Origin: Theodoxus fluviatilis
Lineage: Eukaryota; Mollusca; Gastropoda; Cycloneritida; Neritidae
Direction of reading: 5' to 3'
Assembly (NCBI GenBank): GCA_034096865.1
Contig: JAWQFJ010025770.1
Location: 10,001 to 74,000, forward strand
Length of the DNA: 64,000 bases
The notes under the pieces: model-generated
Told to the model about the DNA's origin: nothing
Seen by the model: only the letters and a program-made list of their open reading frames with translations
Databases searched by the model: none
Program-made: the position numbers and the translations under genes
Shown: piece after piece, positions 21,676-33,737 of the stretch
Layout: every line of letters starts with the position of its first letter
Position numbering within the stretch: the stretch's first letter is position 1

Positions 21676-23154
21676 TTCCTTGGACAGACGCCGTGGATCA
21701 AGAGCGATCCAACTCGTGGCTTTCATGTGAAACGGAATCGCGAGTTGGCGCGAGGAAATTACCTTGCTGACTCGGGCTGTCGTTGAATGCGATAATAGTC
21801 CCCCCGTTTACGCAGTTGTGAAGTCAGAATACGTTGTATATGACTGCGCTTCACAGCCCATGGCTGTCTAATCGTGAAGAGCGATTCGACACAATTCTTT
21901 CATTACGCACAGACGTTCTGATAAGGACGCCTGGCGAGGCCGCCGTCGTATATCTCGCCTGGTCTGATCCGGAAAGAGACGCACAGCACTCACGAGTGCC
22001 AGCTTGCTCTAAATCACACATCAAGTCCTGTCTCTCGTGTGATACTACGTACGCGGCAGTACGTGTACTCACGCTGCATTACACTGCACTACACTGCACT
22101 ACACTGCACCAAGCTGCACTATGTTGCATTACACTGCACACGCTGCTCTACAGCCCGCGTCCTTGGGAGGCTTGCTGTGGGCGTGAGAAAGGCCTGGCCA
22201 TCTCCACCACGCCCTGCCCCGCCCTGCCCAGGCGTCTACCGCCTCGTGGTCTGCAATCCTGGGCTGCGGGGACGACGCGCAATGCCGCCAGGACACAAGG
22301 GGCGGCTGTCTCCTCACCTCGGGCCCGTGCCTGGGTCTCCAGGTGGCTGCGGGGGAGGGCGGAGCCCCCTCGCTCCTTCACACCTGCTTCTGGCTGTTGC
22401 CAGCCCGGGCCGCGAAGTTCTCGGAAGATAAACGAGGAGCTTTCCGCCTCTGGCAGTCGGTTTGTCCAAGGATAATGAGCGGCTGAGCACCCTGTCGACA
22501 GCATTACTTAGGGGTAAAAAAAAAGTTCATGCACCCCGCCGCGAAAATGTCTGTTCGTTGAGACTTCCTTTTAAATGTCAAGAGTAGATTGGACTGATAC
22601 TTCTGCAAGCACGGCCTCAGAGGGCAGAGGTGTACACGATATTGGTTTGTGAGGAGATGCACCGTTTTTGGCAGTCCACTGAGAGATGAGTGTGTTGTGT
22701 CCAGTTTTGTTCTGGGGTTTCTCCTCTCTCCTGCTGCCGTAACTTCCACCAGGCCAGGCCAGACCAGGAGTGCCGTGGTGCAGACAGCCCCCCAGGGGGA
22801 GCAACTCCGGGGCTGTCCGTGTCGGGTTCTAATGGCCGCACGTCCCCAGGCTCTCAGCAGGAAGATGCAGCTCTGGCAAAATGGAGGTCGACGTTTCAGC
22901 AACAGGGGGCTCGGTGGTGTTGTAGTTTGCCTGCCGCCATTATCTTCAAATGTGAGTTCCGGGTCCACGCACGCCCCCCCTTCCTCCATCCCCCTCCCCC
23001 CCCCCCCCCCCCCCCCCCGGAAACTGCCAGCCCGTCGTCTCCGCCCCTGGGAAATCTGGCCAGAAAAAGTCGTCTTCCATTTCGTTTACGTGAACACAAA
23101 TCATCAGAAAGGAACCTTCAGCTTGACGTCAAGGGTGCAATTTTTTCACTGAGG
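21676..23154. other. Unique sequence with minor simple repeats
   Basis: GC rich in part. A short TGCACTACAC repeat lies at 22078-22140 and a C-run at 22993-23018. No gene is supported. Confidence 0.5.
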
Positions 23155-23434
23155 GGAAAGAAAGTTGTGTTTAGTGTAACATGGGAAAAAAGTTGTGTTT
23201 AATGTAACATGGAAAAAAGTTGTGTTTAATGTAACATGGAAAAAAGTTGTGTTTAGTGTAACATGGGGAAAAAGTTGTGTTTAATGTAACATGGAAAAAA
23301 GTTGTGTTTAATGTAACATGGGAAAAAAAGTTGTGTTTAATGTAACATGGGAAAAAAGTTGTGTTCAATGTAACATGGGAAAAAAGTTGTGGTTAATGTA
23401 ACATGGGAAAAAAGTTGTGTTTAATGTAACATGG
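23155..23434. repeat. 26-29-bp minisatellite made of MITE head units (10 units)
   Basis: Units read AAAAAGTTGTGTTTAATG then TAACATGG. One unit (about 23385) keeps GTTGTGGTTAATG, the form seen at the start of the other MITE copies. Confidence 0.93.
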
Positions 23435-23697
23435 CGAAAATAGGTCGGTAAGTCGGCCTAAACTTTTTTATGCCTATTAAAAAGTCAAATTGAACAAACA
23501 TTCTTTCACTGAAAACGCTTTAACAAAAACTTTAATAGTTGATTCTCTGAGTGATCATAGGACAGGGAAAGGACAGCAGACGGTCTGTTGTTTATTGTAA
23601 GGTTTTCACTTCCTTCCTGATCTTTTTTGCATATTTGAAAGATAGGTTTAGGGTCGGCGGAAAAAGTAGGGTCGGTCAGGTTCCCGCAACAACAACT
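23155..23697. mobile_element. MITE-like element copy 1, with amplified head
   Basis: The body at 23435-23697 aligns by eye with copy 2 (23946-24370). Shared blocks include GTGATCATAG/GTGCTCATAG, GTCTGTT, TTTATTGT(TTAC), TTTAGGGTC and a terminal GTTnCCGnCAACnACAACT. The head AAGTTGTGGTTAATGTAACATGG is expanded into a minisatellite. Start and end are inverted versions of AGTTGTGGT. Confidence 0.7.
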
Positions 23698-23945
23698 CCC
23701 CCCCTTCCCCAGTGGAAGTGTTCATCATTGTGGTACATTTCCATTTGACATCCTTGATATCGAAATAAACTTTTATCACTTCATGTTATTGACGATTCGA
23801 TGCGAGTGTTTATGTAAACTTTCAGGAGTTGTCGGAGCTTTTGGATTGCGAGTTTGAAGTGTTACCTGCAAAAATGAGTCCGTAGTTGTCCTAAGTGCCT
23901 CGGGACATCGTGCTGAAGGAACGGTTAGGCCAACAACAAAAACAG

Positions 23946-24370
23946 AAGTTGTGGTAATGGTAACATGGTAACACACACACACACACCCCCCCCCCCAAAA
24001 AAAAAAAAAAAAAAAAAAAAGATCCGGTAGATCGACCCGAATTTTGGTTTTAATGGAAGAGGCCAGATTGAACATACGGTCTGTTACAATTTTTCTTTTG
24101 TTGAAAAACCTGATTTCTTTTCACATAAATAGTGGATTCCGTGAGTGCTCATAGAGAAGGGAAAATCGGACAGCGCACAATTTATTGTTTACCGTCGATT
24201 TCCTATCCTCCTCCTCCTCTCTCCCCACCCACCCTCACCCGCACCCCCCACCCCCACCCCCACTCCCACCGCCTACCCTCATCCGCACCCCCGACTTGAA
24301 AAAACCACGATTAATAAAGTTTAGGGTCAGCAGAAAAAAAGGCCGGTCGGGTTACCGTCAACCATAACTT
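23946..24370. mobile_element. MITE-like element copy 2
   Basis: It starts AAGTTGTGGTAATGGTAAC and ends GGTTACCGTCAACCATAACT, an imperfect inverted pair. After the head there are (AC)n, C-run and A-run tracts (23972-24020). A second expanded pyrimidine tract (CCTCCTCC, CACCC) lies at 24200-24295. No ORF. The element class is inferred from ends and copy alignment. Confidence 0.7.
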
Positions 24371-24999
24371 TAATTCTTTGTTAAAATACCTTCCACAAGG
24401 ACCGAAATTGTTTATTCGAGGCAGCGTAGTATCCCTGATTGGCTGGATTGAGGAGCTTCCGAGTGGCTTTATATATTTTTCTTCTTCAAAGAGTGTTACA
24501 ATCCTTTTTCAGATGTTTTCAAGAAGTGAATTTACAGAAAATATGCAAAAGATTCTTGTCGGATTAATGAAGCGGCAGTTTCTTTTCGCTCCCATTCAAA
24601 GTGTTGGAGCGGCTGAGCGAGCAAAAATGACACACTCAGGATATCCTCTGACAGCTTCTTCAAACCTCTTTGGGGCGACTCAGTTCCGTAAAGTGACAGG
24701 ATTTCACTGGGGAGAAGGAAAATGAAGAAAAATACCTCCGCCAAGTGCTCCGGCTGCCAGTGGTCTCGGGAAACCGGCGCCTGGAGAAAAATACCTCACT
24801 CTCCGTTGCCCTCTGCCATACTGCGCGCCGCCATGGCGGTGACGTCTGAAGTCCCCAGCCACCAATGCCACACCGCTGGAGGCGTGAGGGCTCCGGAAGA
24901 ATTTGCAGTCCGCGAGGCGCTGGTCCCAGAAGAGATCCGCTGGAAATTTTTCATCGAGTTCCTGTCGCCTTTCAAGAGCGAGGGCGTGCAGGGCCGCGA
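24371..24999. other. Unique sequence, no feature recognised
   Basis: Contains GCCGCCATGGCGGTGACG near 24828, but no supportable exon or RNA. Confidence 0.45.
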
Positions 25000-25574
25000 A
25001 GGAAGAGCGCTCCCAGCCTGGTGGGAAGGCACGGAGGAAGAGCGCTCCCTGGTGGGAAGGCACGGAAGAAGAGCGCTCCCAGCCTGGTGGGAAGGCACGG
25101 AAGAAGAGCGCTCCCTGGTGGGAAGGCACGGAAGAAGAGCGCTCCCAGCCTGGTGGGAAGGCACGGAGGAAGAGCGCTCCCTGGTGGGAAGGCACGGAAG
25201 AAGAGCGCTCCCTGGTGGGAAGGCACGGAAGAAGAGCGCTCCCTGGTGGGAAGGCACGGAAGAAGAGCGCTCCCAGCCTGGTGGGAAGGCACGGAGGAAG
25301 AGCGCTCCCTGGTGGGAAGGCACGGAAGAAGAGCGCTCCCTGGTGGGAAGGCACGGAAGAAGAGCGCTCCCTGGTGGGAAGGCACGGAAGAAGAGCGCTC
25401 CCTGGTGGGAAGGCACGGAAGAAGTGCGCTCCCTGGTGGGAAGGCACGGAAGAAGAGCGCTCCCTGGTGGGAAGGCACGGAAGAAGAGCGCTCCCTGGTG
25501 GGAAGGCACGGAAGAAGTGCGCTCCCTGGTGGGAAGGCACGGAAGAAGAGCGCTCCCTGGTGGGAAGGCACGGC
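25000..25574. repeat. 31/35-bp minisatellite (about 18 units)
   Basis: Units read GGTGGGAAGGCACGGAAGAAG then AGCGCTCCCT. A 4-bp AGCC insertion makes the 35-bp form. Open frames on both strands are repeat artefacts. Confidence 0.95.
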
Positions 25575-25722
25575 AAAAGTGCGGCAAGCTGAGTCGGCCT
25601 GCGTCCATCCCTTCTCCAGTTTGCAGTCCGGTGTCTGCTGTTGCGCTTGTTCCCTGTGTGAGTGCCCGGCTGTACCAGGTGATGCCCCCAGGGGTCTCTG
25701 CGTTGCTCACATGACGGGTATT

Positions 25723-27644
25723 CCACAGGGCGGGTCCTCCACAGGGCGGGTCCTCCACAGGGCGGGTCTTCCACTCCACAGGGCGGGTCCTCCACAGGGC
25801 GGGTCCTCCACAGGGTGGGTCTTCCACAGGACGGGTCCTCCACAGGGCGGGTCCTCCACTCCACAGGGCGGGTCCTCCACAGGACGGGTCCTCCACAGGG
25901 CGGGTCCTCCACAGGGCGGGTCCTCCACAGGGCGGGTCCTCCACAGGGCGGGTCCTCCACGGCGGGTCCTCCACTCCACAGGGCGGGTCCTCCACTCCAC
26001 AGGGCGTGTCCTCCACAGGGCGGGTCCTCCACAGGGCGGGTCCTCCACAGGGCGGGTCCTCCACTCCACAGGGCGGGTCCTCCACTCCACAGGGCTGGTC
26101 CTCCACAGGGCGGGTCCTCCACAGGGCGGGTCCTCCACTCCACAGGGCGGGTCCTCCACAGGGCGGGTCCTCCACTCCACAGGGCGGGTCCTCCACAGGG
26201 TGGGTCCTCCACAGGGTGGGTCCTTCACAGGGCGGGTCCTCCACTCCACAGGGCAGGTCCTTCACAGGGCGGGTCCTCCACTCCACAGGGCGGGTCCTCC
26301 ACTTCACAGGGCGGGTCCTCCACTCCACAGGGCGGGTACTCCACTCCACGGGGCGGGTCCTCCACTCCGCAGGGCGGGTCCTTCACTTCACAGGGCGGGT
26401 CCTCCACTCCACAGGGCGGGTCCTCCACAGGGCGGGTCCTCCACTCCACAGGGCGGGTCCTCCACTCCACAGGGCGGGTCCTCCACAGGGCGGGTCCTCC
26501 ACTCCACAGGGTGGGTCCTCCACAGGGTGGGTCCTCCACAGGGCGGGTCCTTCACTCCACAGGGCGGGTCCTCCACTCCACAGGGCGGGTCCGCAACAGG
26601 ACGGGTCCTCCACAGGGCGGGTCCTCCACAGGGCGGGTCCTCCACTTCACAGGGCGGGTCCTCCACAGGGCGGGTCCTCCACTCCACAGGGCGGGTCCTC
26701 CACTCCACAGGGCGGGTCCTTCACTCCACAGGGCGGGTCCTCCACAGGGTGGGTCCTCCACAGGGCGGGTCCTCCACTCCACAGGGCGGGTCCTCCACAG
26801 GGCGGGTCCTCCACAGGACGCGTCCTCCACAGGGCGGGTCCTACACAGGGCAGGTCCTCCACAGGGCGGGTCCTCCACAGGGCGGGTCCTCCACCGGGCG
26901 GGTCCTCCACTCCACAGGGCGGGTCCTCCACTCCACAGGGTGGGTCTTCCACAGGGCGTGTCCTCCACAGGGCGGGTCCTCCACAGGGCGGGTCCTCCAC
27001 AGGACGCGTCCTCCACAGGGCGGGTCCTCCACTCCACAGGGTGGTCCTCCACAGGGCGGGTCCTCCACTCCACAGGGCGGGTCCTCCACTCCACAGGGTG
27101 GGTCCTCCACAGGGCAGGTCCTCCACAGGGCGGGTCCTCCACAGGGCGGGTCCTCCACTCCACAGGGCGGGTCCTCCACTCCACAGGGCGGGTCCTCCAG
27201 TCCACAGGGCGGGTCCTCCACTCCACAGGGCGGGTCCTCCACTCCACAGGGCCGGTCCTCTACAGGGCGGGTCCTCCACTCCACAGGGCGGGTCCTCCAC
27301 TCCACAGGGCGGGTCCTCCACAGGGCGGGTCCTCCACTCCACAGGGCGGGTCCTCCACTCCACAGGGCGGGTCCTCCACTCCACAGGGCGGGTCCTCCAC
27401 TCCACAGGGCGGGTCCTCCACTCCACAGGGCGGGTCCTCCACTCCACAGGGCGGGTCCTCCACAGGGCGGGTCCTTCACTCCACAGGGCGGGTCCTCCAC
27501 AGGGCGGGTCCTCCACTCCACAGGGCGGGTCCTCCACAGGGCGGGTCCTCCACTCCACAGGGCGGGTCCTCCACTCCACAGGGCGGGTCCTCCACAGGGC
27601 GGGTCCTCCACAGGGCGGGTCCTCCACAGGACGCGTCCTCCACA
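25723..27644. repeat. GC-rich 16/21-bp minisatellite (about 105 units)
   Basis: The core CACAGGGCGGGTCCTC (16 bp) alternates irregularly with a 21-bp form carrying an extra CACTC. Most units contain GGGCGGG, a GC-box-like string, so GGG runs recur densely. Long frames on both strands result from the unit sequence. Confidence 0.95.
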
Positions 27645-29076
27645 CTTTGGTGAAGGACAAGAAGGGAAAGGTTCCCTGGGTGAGATGTACATCGTGAGTG
27701 ATCCTTGTTCCCTCGCTGTTGGGCAGCTGTGAAACGCATACAGGACTCCTTGTCACAGCTTCTGCGTTAGGGGCGGCCATAGACATGATCTTGTAACTAG
27801 CATCGGTCTGTCGAGCAGTTCCAATGGAATACGAGCGCTAGATGTACATACATTCCGTAGGAAGCGGTAGAGCGTGAAAGAAGATGGAAAAGTCAATAAA
27901 TCTCTTCCACCTTCTGGTTGGCGTTTCACATTGCGGGCGCGTCAGAGCCAATAGGCGGTGGCAGTCTGAGTAGCAGCAGACTCCCGCCATTACAGGCTCT
28001 GTGAAGGAGGGAGGAGTGTCCTGGCACAGGTTCACCCCTCCCAAGGCCGCTTCCGATGGAGCGTAGACACCGGTCAGTCCTGCTGACCTGTGTGGTCAGA
28101 ACGGGACTCCTTTGCTGCCACCGCATGGTCATCTATCGGGCCGCGGTGCAAGATCAACGTGGTCACAGGCTCCAGATTCCCACGCCTGTGCTCAATAGAC
28201 TGACACCCCACCCACCCCTCCTTCGATCGCTGTCACATGACACAGCATGGAGGTTACGAGGCTGTGACACCGAAAGTCTCACGCAGTGACGTGTAGTGGC
28301 GGGACTCGTGACAGTAAATCCATGGACTCGAGCAAGGTGGACTCGACGCCGTAGTTCATGCTGGATGACAGTGCGAGAGAAATGACAAGGCATGTGGAAA
28401 GGTTTGAGTTTCGTTGTTGAACCGTGTTGAAGACTGTCATCTGATACAAGTCACACCGTATTTCACTGTTATACACTGCCACCGCATCGGCCGAATTAAC
28501 AGTGTATGTATGTGTGTGCATGTGTGTCTGTACGCGTGTGGTTGGTTATAATTGTGTCTGTTGGGGGTGGGGGGTGGGGGTGAAGGGGGGGGGGGGTGGA
28601 GGGGTGGCGGCGTTGCACTTTTCTCACATGACAGTCATGCAGCATTTACTGTGGATAGATGGTGTCAGGATTACAAAGGCCGTGGATTCCATAGTTGACG
28701 ACTGAAACATTAATTCCAGAACGTCTCTTTCATGGCGTCGAGTTCCACATTCCGCTGTGGCGTGTGCGTCCCCGTGTGGCCCCCGACATCACGCTCGCTT
28801 GCCGTAAATCTTCAGCGCTTGAGCAGTAATTGACTCGATTTTCCCACCGTTAACGCCAAGGTCAGGGCAGACTCGAAGTGCACCAAGTACAGCGTGGCTG
28901 ATGGCTGCAGCCTGGTCGCTCCCCTCCCCTGGTACGTAGCGTCACCCCCAGTGCTGCCTGCAGCCTCTGCATGGGAGTGCCGGCCAGGCCTGGTGGTTTG
29001 CAGGATGCTGACCTCGCACTTCCATGCAGTCGTGGTGACGGTGGCAGGTGGCCTGACAGACTCCATTGCTGCGTTT
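27645..29076. other. Unique sequence with a GT/G-rich patch
   Basis: A GT-rich stretch with G-runs lies at 28502-28615. No gene is recognised. Confidence 0.45.
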
Positions 29077-29471
29077 CCGAGTGGTCAGCGCGCTTGACCT
29101 GTAGTCGCTTGCCGCTAGTGGGTACGGCGTTCAAAGCTGCGCTGTACTCAGAGTTGCTTCCTTAAGCAAGATGCTTCACTAGCATTGCTTCTACCCACCC
29201 AGGAGTAAAACCGGGTACCTGAGAGGGCAATGTTGGCAAATTGCAGTGCGATTAACCCTTGAGCCAGCATCGGGTTTGAATACTTCCCAGGGCATAGAGT
29301 TAGTGCTAGTACCTGACTGTATGCGTCATAAATGTCACTGTGTTTGTTGTGAGGCACCAGTGAAGGATGGACCGAGCGGCCCAGTGATCAGGGGGTAAAG
29401 TGTCAAGTGGTTTGAGGCCCAGGCATGGATACTAGTTGGTGTGTGACACCGCACTTTTGTTTACCTTTTAG
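29077..29471 (+). mobile_element. tRNA-derived SINE, copy 2
   Basis: It starts CCGAGTGGTCAGCGCGCTTG (A-box-like), with GGCGTTCAAAGCT as a decayed B box. It then follows copy 1 closely (AGGAGTAAAACCGGGTACCT, GTGCGATTAACCCTTG, CCCAGTGATCAGGGGGTAAA, GTGGTTTGAGGCCCA). It lacks the 12-bp GTATGCGGCCAA present in copy 1. It ends GTTTACCTTTTA. No clear target-site duplication was found. Confidence 0.85.
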
Positions 29472-29587
29472 TGGTGATGATCATGGTAGAGAGCACGAGA
29501 AACTCGTGACTGCTGTTTTGGATGAATGATGCACGATATCGACGCGTTGATAAAACTGCAACAAGTGTTTGTTGGGATTGGTCACCT

Positions 29588-30014
29588 CTGGAGGCAGTGC
29601 AGTGGCCGCTGCAGTGAGAGTGGGGGAGGGAAGGCAGAGGCAGTGCAGTGGCCGCTGCAATGTGAGTGGGGGAGGGAAGGCAGAGGCAGTGCAGTGGCCG
29701 CTGCAATGTGAGAGTGGGGAGGGAAGGCAGAGGCAGTGCAGTGGCCGCTGCAATGTGAGTGGGGGAGGGAAGGCAGAGGCAGTGCAGTGGCCGCTGCAAT
29801 GTGAGAGTGGGGAGGGAAGGCAGAGGCAGTGCAGTGGCCGCTGCAATGTGAGTGGGGGAGGGAAGGCAGAGGCAGTGCAGTGGCCGCTGCAATGTGAGAG
29901 TGGAGAGGGAAGGCAGAGGCAGTGCAGTGGCCGCTGCAGTGTGAGAGTGGAGGGAAGGCAGAGGCAGTGCAGTGGCCGCTGCAGTGTGAGAGTGGAGGGA
30001 AGGCAGAGGCAGGC
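29588..30014. repeat. 46/48-bp minisatellite (about 9 units)
   Basis: Units hold GGCAGTGCAGTGGCCGCTGC followed by AATGTGAGTGGGGGAGGGAA or a 2-bp-longer GAGAGTGGGG form. The two forms alternate in the middle of the array. Confidence 0.95.
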
Positions 30015-30701
30015 AGGAGTGAGGCGGCCTGTGTTTACATGCCTGCCGGGTAATGCGTGTTTACAGTCGGACTACGCACGCAGTCTGCTCTCGTTGACGT
30101 CTCTGCAGCCGTGACGTCATGCAGGAATGACCAGCACAGCCGTCTGCCTAATCCTAATAGCGGTCTGCTGACGGTCTTGCCAGAAAGACGTGATAGACGG
30201 CCACACGTGTGACAGTCGCTCCTTTGGACAGGCCTCGGATACGCTAGGCTTTTAAGGCTAATCCGTTGTTTCCTCCGCTCCTCTTTAAAGGGTGGGAGGA
30301 AGAATCACTGCGAACCATCGACATTACCGAGCAAAGCACTTGAGCGGCTGCCGAGGCGGCGGAGCGTGAGGTGATCGGGGCTGACGCCACTGGCCCCGAT
30401 CGATGAGTTCAGGACGGAGCGGGAGGGGTGACGGGAAGGTTTTTCCAGCCTGTGTCTGCCGCGACCACGGCGCCCTGGACGCAGTCCTAATCTTTCCGCC
30501 TGGACAGAGACCCGAGTGCGGCAGCCCCGAGGCTCAGAGGCTGGCTGGGCTGCAATGTGCAGGGTGTCGCCGGTCCGTGTGGCACTGCCGTTTGGCCAGA
30601 GAGCCAACCACACCGCCATTTTTTTTATCGCCACTGCAACGTCCACTTAGGCACGCTCCGTCAACTCTGCACATTTGCGCCTTTGCTTCCGACGGCAGCT
30701 C
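30015..30701. other. Unique GC-rich sequence, no feature recognised
   Basis: Only short frames; no domain recognised. Confidence 0.45.
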
Positions 30702-32377
30702 TCCCGCCATTAGCCCTGTTCCCCCCGCTCCTACATCCCGCCATCAGCCCTGTTCCCCCCGCTCCTACATCCCGCCATCAGCCCTGTTCCCCCCGCTCCT
30801 ACATCCCGCCATCAGCCCTGTTTCCCCCTCTCCTACATCCCGCCATCAGCCCTGTTCCCCCCGCTCCTACATCCCGCCATCAGCCCTGTTCCCCCCGCTC
30901 CTACATCCCGCCATCAGCCCTGTTCCCCCCGCTCCTACATCCCGCCATCAGCCCTGTTCCCCCCGCTCCTACATCCCGCCATCAGCCCTGTTTCCCCCGC
31001 TCCTACATCCCGCCATCAGCCCTGTTTCCCCCGCTCCTACATCCCGCCATCAGCCCTGTTTCCCCCGCTCCTACATCCCGCCATCAGCCCTGTTCCCCCC
31101 GCTCCTACATCCCGCCATCAGCCCTGTTTCCCCCGCTCCTACATCCCGCCATCAGCCCTGTTCCCCCCGCTCCTACATCCCGCCATCAGCCCTGTTCCCC
31201 CCGCTCCTACATCCCGCCATCAGCCCTGTTTCCCCCGCTCCTACATCCCGCCATCAGCCCTGTACCCCCCGCTCCTACATCCCGCCATCAGCCCTGTTCC
31301 CCCCGCTCGCTCCTACATCCCGCCATCAGCCCTGTTCCCCCCGCTCGCTCCTACATCCCGCCATCAGCCCTGTTCCCCCCGCTCGCTCCTACATCCCGCC
31401 ATCAGCCCTGTACCCCCCGCTCGCTCCTACATCCCGCCATCAGCCCTGTACCCCCCGCTCCTATATCCCGCCATCAGCCCTGTTCCCCCCGCTCCTACAT
31501 CACGCCATCAGCCCTGTTCCCCCCGCTCGCTCCTACATCCCGCCATCAGCCCTGTACCCCCCGCTCGCTCCTACATCCCGCCATCAGCCCTGTACCCCCG
31601 CTCGCTCCTACATCTCGCCATCAGCCCTTTTGCCCCCGCTCGCTCCTACATCCCGCCATCAGCCCTGTTCCCCCCGCTCCTACATCACGCCATCAGCCCT
31701 GTTCCCCCCGCTCGCTCCTACATCCCGCCATCAGCCCTGTACCCCCCGCTCGCTCCTACATCCCGCCATCAGCCCTGTACCCCCCGCTCCTACATCCCGC
31801 CATCAGCCCTGTTTCCCCCGCTCCTACATCCCGCCATCAGCCCTGTACCCTCCGCTCGCTCCTACATCCCGCCATCAGCCCTGTTTCCCCCGCTCCTACA
31901 TCCCGCCATCAGCCCTGTTTCCCCCGCTCCTACATCCCGCCATCAGCCCTGTTTCCCCCGCTCCTACATCCCGCCATCAGCCCTGTACCCCCCGCTCCTA
32001 CATCCCGCCATCAGCCCTGTTCCCCCCGCTCCTACATCACGCCATCAGCCCTGTTCCCCCCGCTCCTACATCACGCCATCAGCCCTGTTCCCCCCGCTCG
32101 CTCCTACATCCCGCCATCAGCCCTGTACCCCCCGCTCGCTCCTACATCCCGCCATCAGCCCTGTACCCCCGCTCGCTCCTACATCTCGCCATCAGCCCTT
32201 TTGCCCCCGCTCGCTCCTACATCCCGCCATCAGCCCTGTACCCCCCGCTCGCTCCTACATCCCGCCATCAGCCATGTACCCCCCGCTCGCTCCTACATCC
32301 CGCCATCAGCCCTGTTCCCCCCGCTCGCTCCTACATCCCGCCATCAGCCCTGTTCCCCCCGCTCGTACATCCCGCCT
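30702..32377. repeat. 34/38-bp minisatellite (about 47 units)
   Basis: Units read CTCCTACATCCCGCCATCAG then CCCTGTTCCCCCCG. The 38-bp form has GCTCGCTCC instead of GCTCC. Units with CCCTGTACC and CACGCC occur mainly in the right half. The 667- and 688-codon plus-strand frames are repeat artefacts. Confidence 0.95.
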
Positions 32378-33700
32378 CCCCCATTCAAGGCTCTTGTCAT
32401 AAATAAGTGCAGCCACCAACTGAAAACAAGGTATACCCTGTTTCGTTTCCAAGCATACACTCAGAATTTTTCACAATTTGGTGCAAAAACGCCAGTACTG
32501 CGCATGCCTAAAGAAAATGAAAGTTCCGTGGCAAATGGCCGCATGTCAGGTCGTCGTGTCAAACGCCACAAAAACGTAACCTTGGCGGAAGTGAGTGACG
32601 CGGTCGCTTCACTGAGAGATTGAAGTTACGTGTGACGACCCGAGTCTTGGAAGCAGCGAGGCAAATACGCGTTGTCTTTCGTACAGCACGCCATTCAGAC
32701 CCGCTACATAGCACTACATCAGCGAGTCTCGGATCGCTAACATCAAAACCCACTGTCTGCACAATCCGTCTTCGAGCTGCGGGATGACGCGGCAAAAGGC
32801 GGATTGTGAGGTAGCTTTGTGTGACGTATTCTGGGGTATGTGCAGGGTTCACTAGGTCCACGTTTCTCTCTAACGACTTAAAGCAACTGCCACGCCGCCA
32901 CCCGTCTGTCTTGTGTCGTATCCGAGGCCAGTTGCCAGAAGTCGGTCAGCAAGAGAGCATCTCCTGTTGCCTGGTGAGACGCTTGTCCGTCTGCCTGCCC
33001 CTCCCTGTCGCTTCTGCCCTGCGTCCTGCTTGCGGGAGAAACTGTCCAAATTTGAGGCCATCACTGCGCAACGCTGGCGCTTCAGACGAATGGGCGCGCC
33101 TTGACAAGGTTTCCGTCAGACTAAGAACCACCAGACAAATGTCCGGACACTGCTACAGCAGTCCCCCTCCTGCCTTTTTGCTATCGCCCATTTACCACCC
33201 CATCTTGCTTCTCCGCCTTGGCAACCCTCCGCCTTCCCTGCTTCCTCTTCTTCCTCTTCCTGCTCTCCACCTTCTCGTAACTCCTCCGTCCCTTTCCTCC
33301 GGGGGAATCGATGGCGCGGTCCTTGTGTCTCCCGTGCATCAGGCCCGGTGGTAATTGCCCAACATACATCACCGCCGCCTGGCTAGACAGCGCCCCGCAC
33401 CCCGCCCGCTCCTCCCGCCCGCCGCCTGTCTCTGCTCGCATTTCCTCTGGCGATTGCTCCCCCCTGCGTGCCGGTGTGAGCGGGATGGCGGCGTTCTCAG
33501 TGCTGATACAGATATGGCCTTGGCTCAGAAATGGCGTCGAACGGTACTTTTCGCCGACTCACTGCATTCAAGTGCAGATTTCTCAAAGCAGAATTGCTTA
33601 AAGTGAACGGAAAGAGAATTTTTACATCCAAGACATGTTAATCTTTCTGTTTTCACTTTAAATGAATTGCCGTTGTCGCTAGTTTGTTCTCTGCGAAGAT
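32378..33700. other. Unique sequence, no feature recognised
   Basis: Mixed composition with pyrimidine-rich stretches near 33170-33300. No gene supported. Confidence 0.45.
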
Positions 33701-33737
33701 TTTATCGCGGAAAATCGGCCGTATTTTTTCGATTTTT

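Noticed and set aside
24704..27786. Several open frames of 380-955 codons on both strands
   Set aside because: They cross two minisatellites in multiple frames at once; openness follows from the repeat units.
30403..32623. Proline/serine-rich frames of 667 and 688 codons
   Set aside because: Both are frames of the 34/38-bp array; two overlapping frames cannot both be genes and neither has support.
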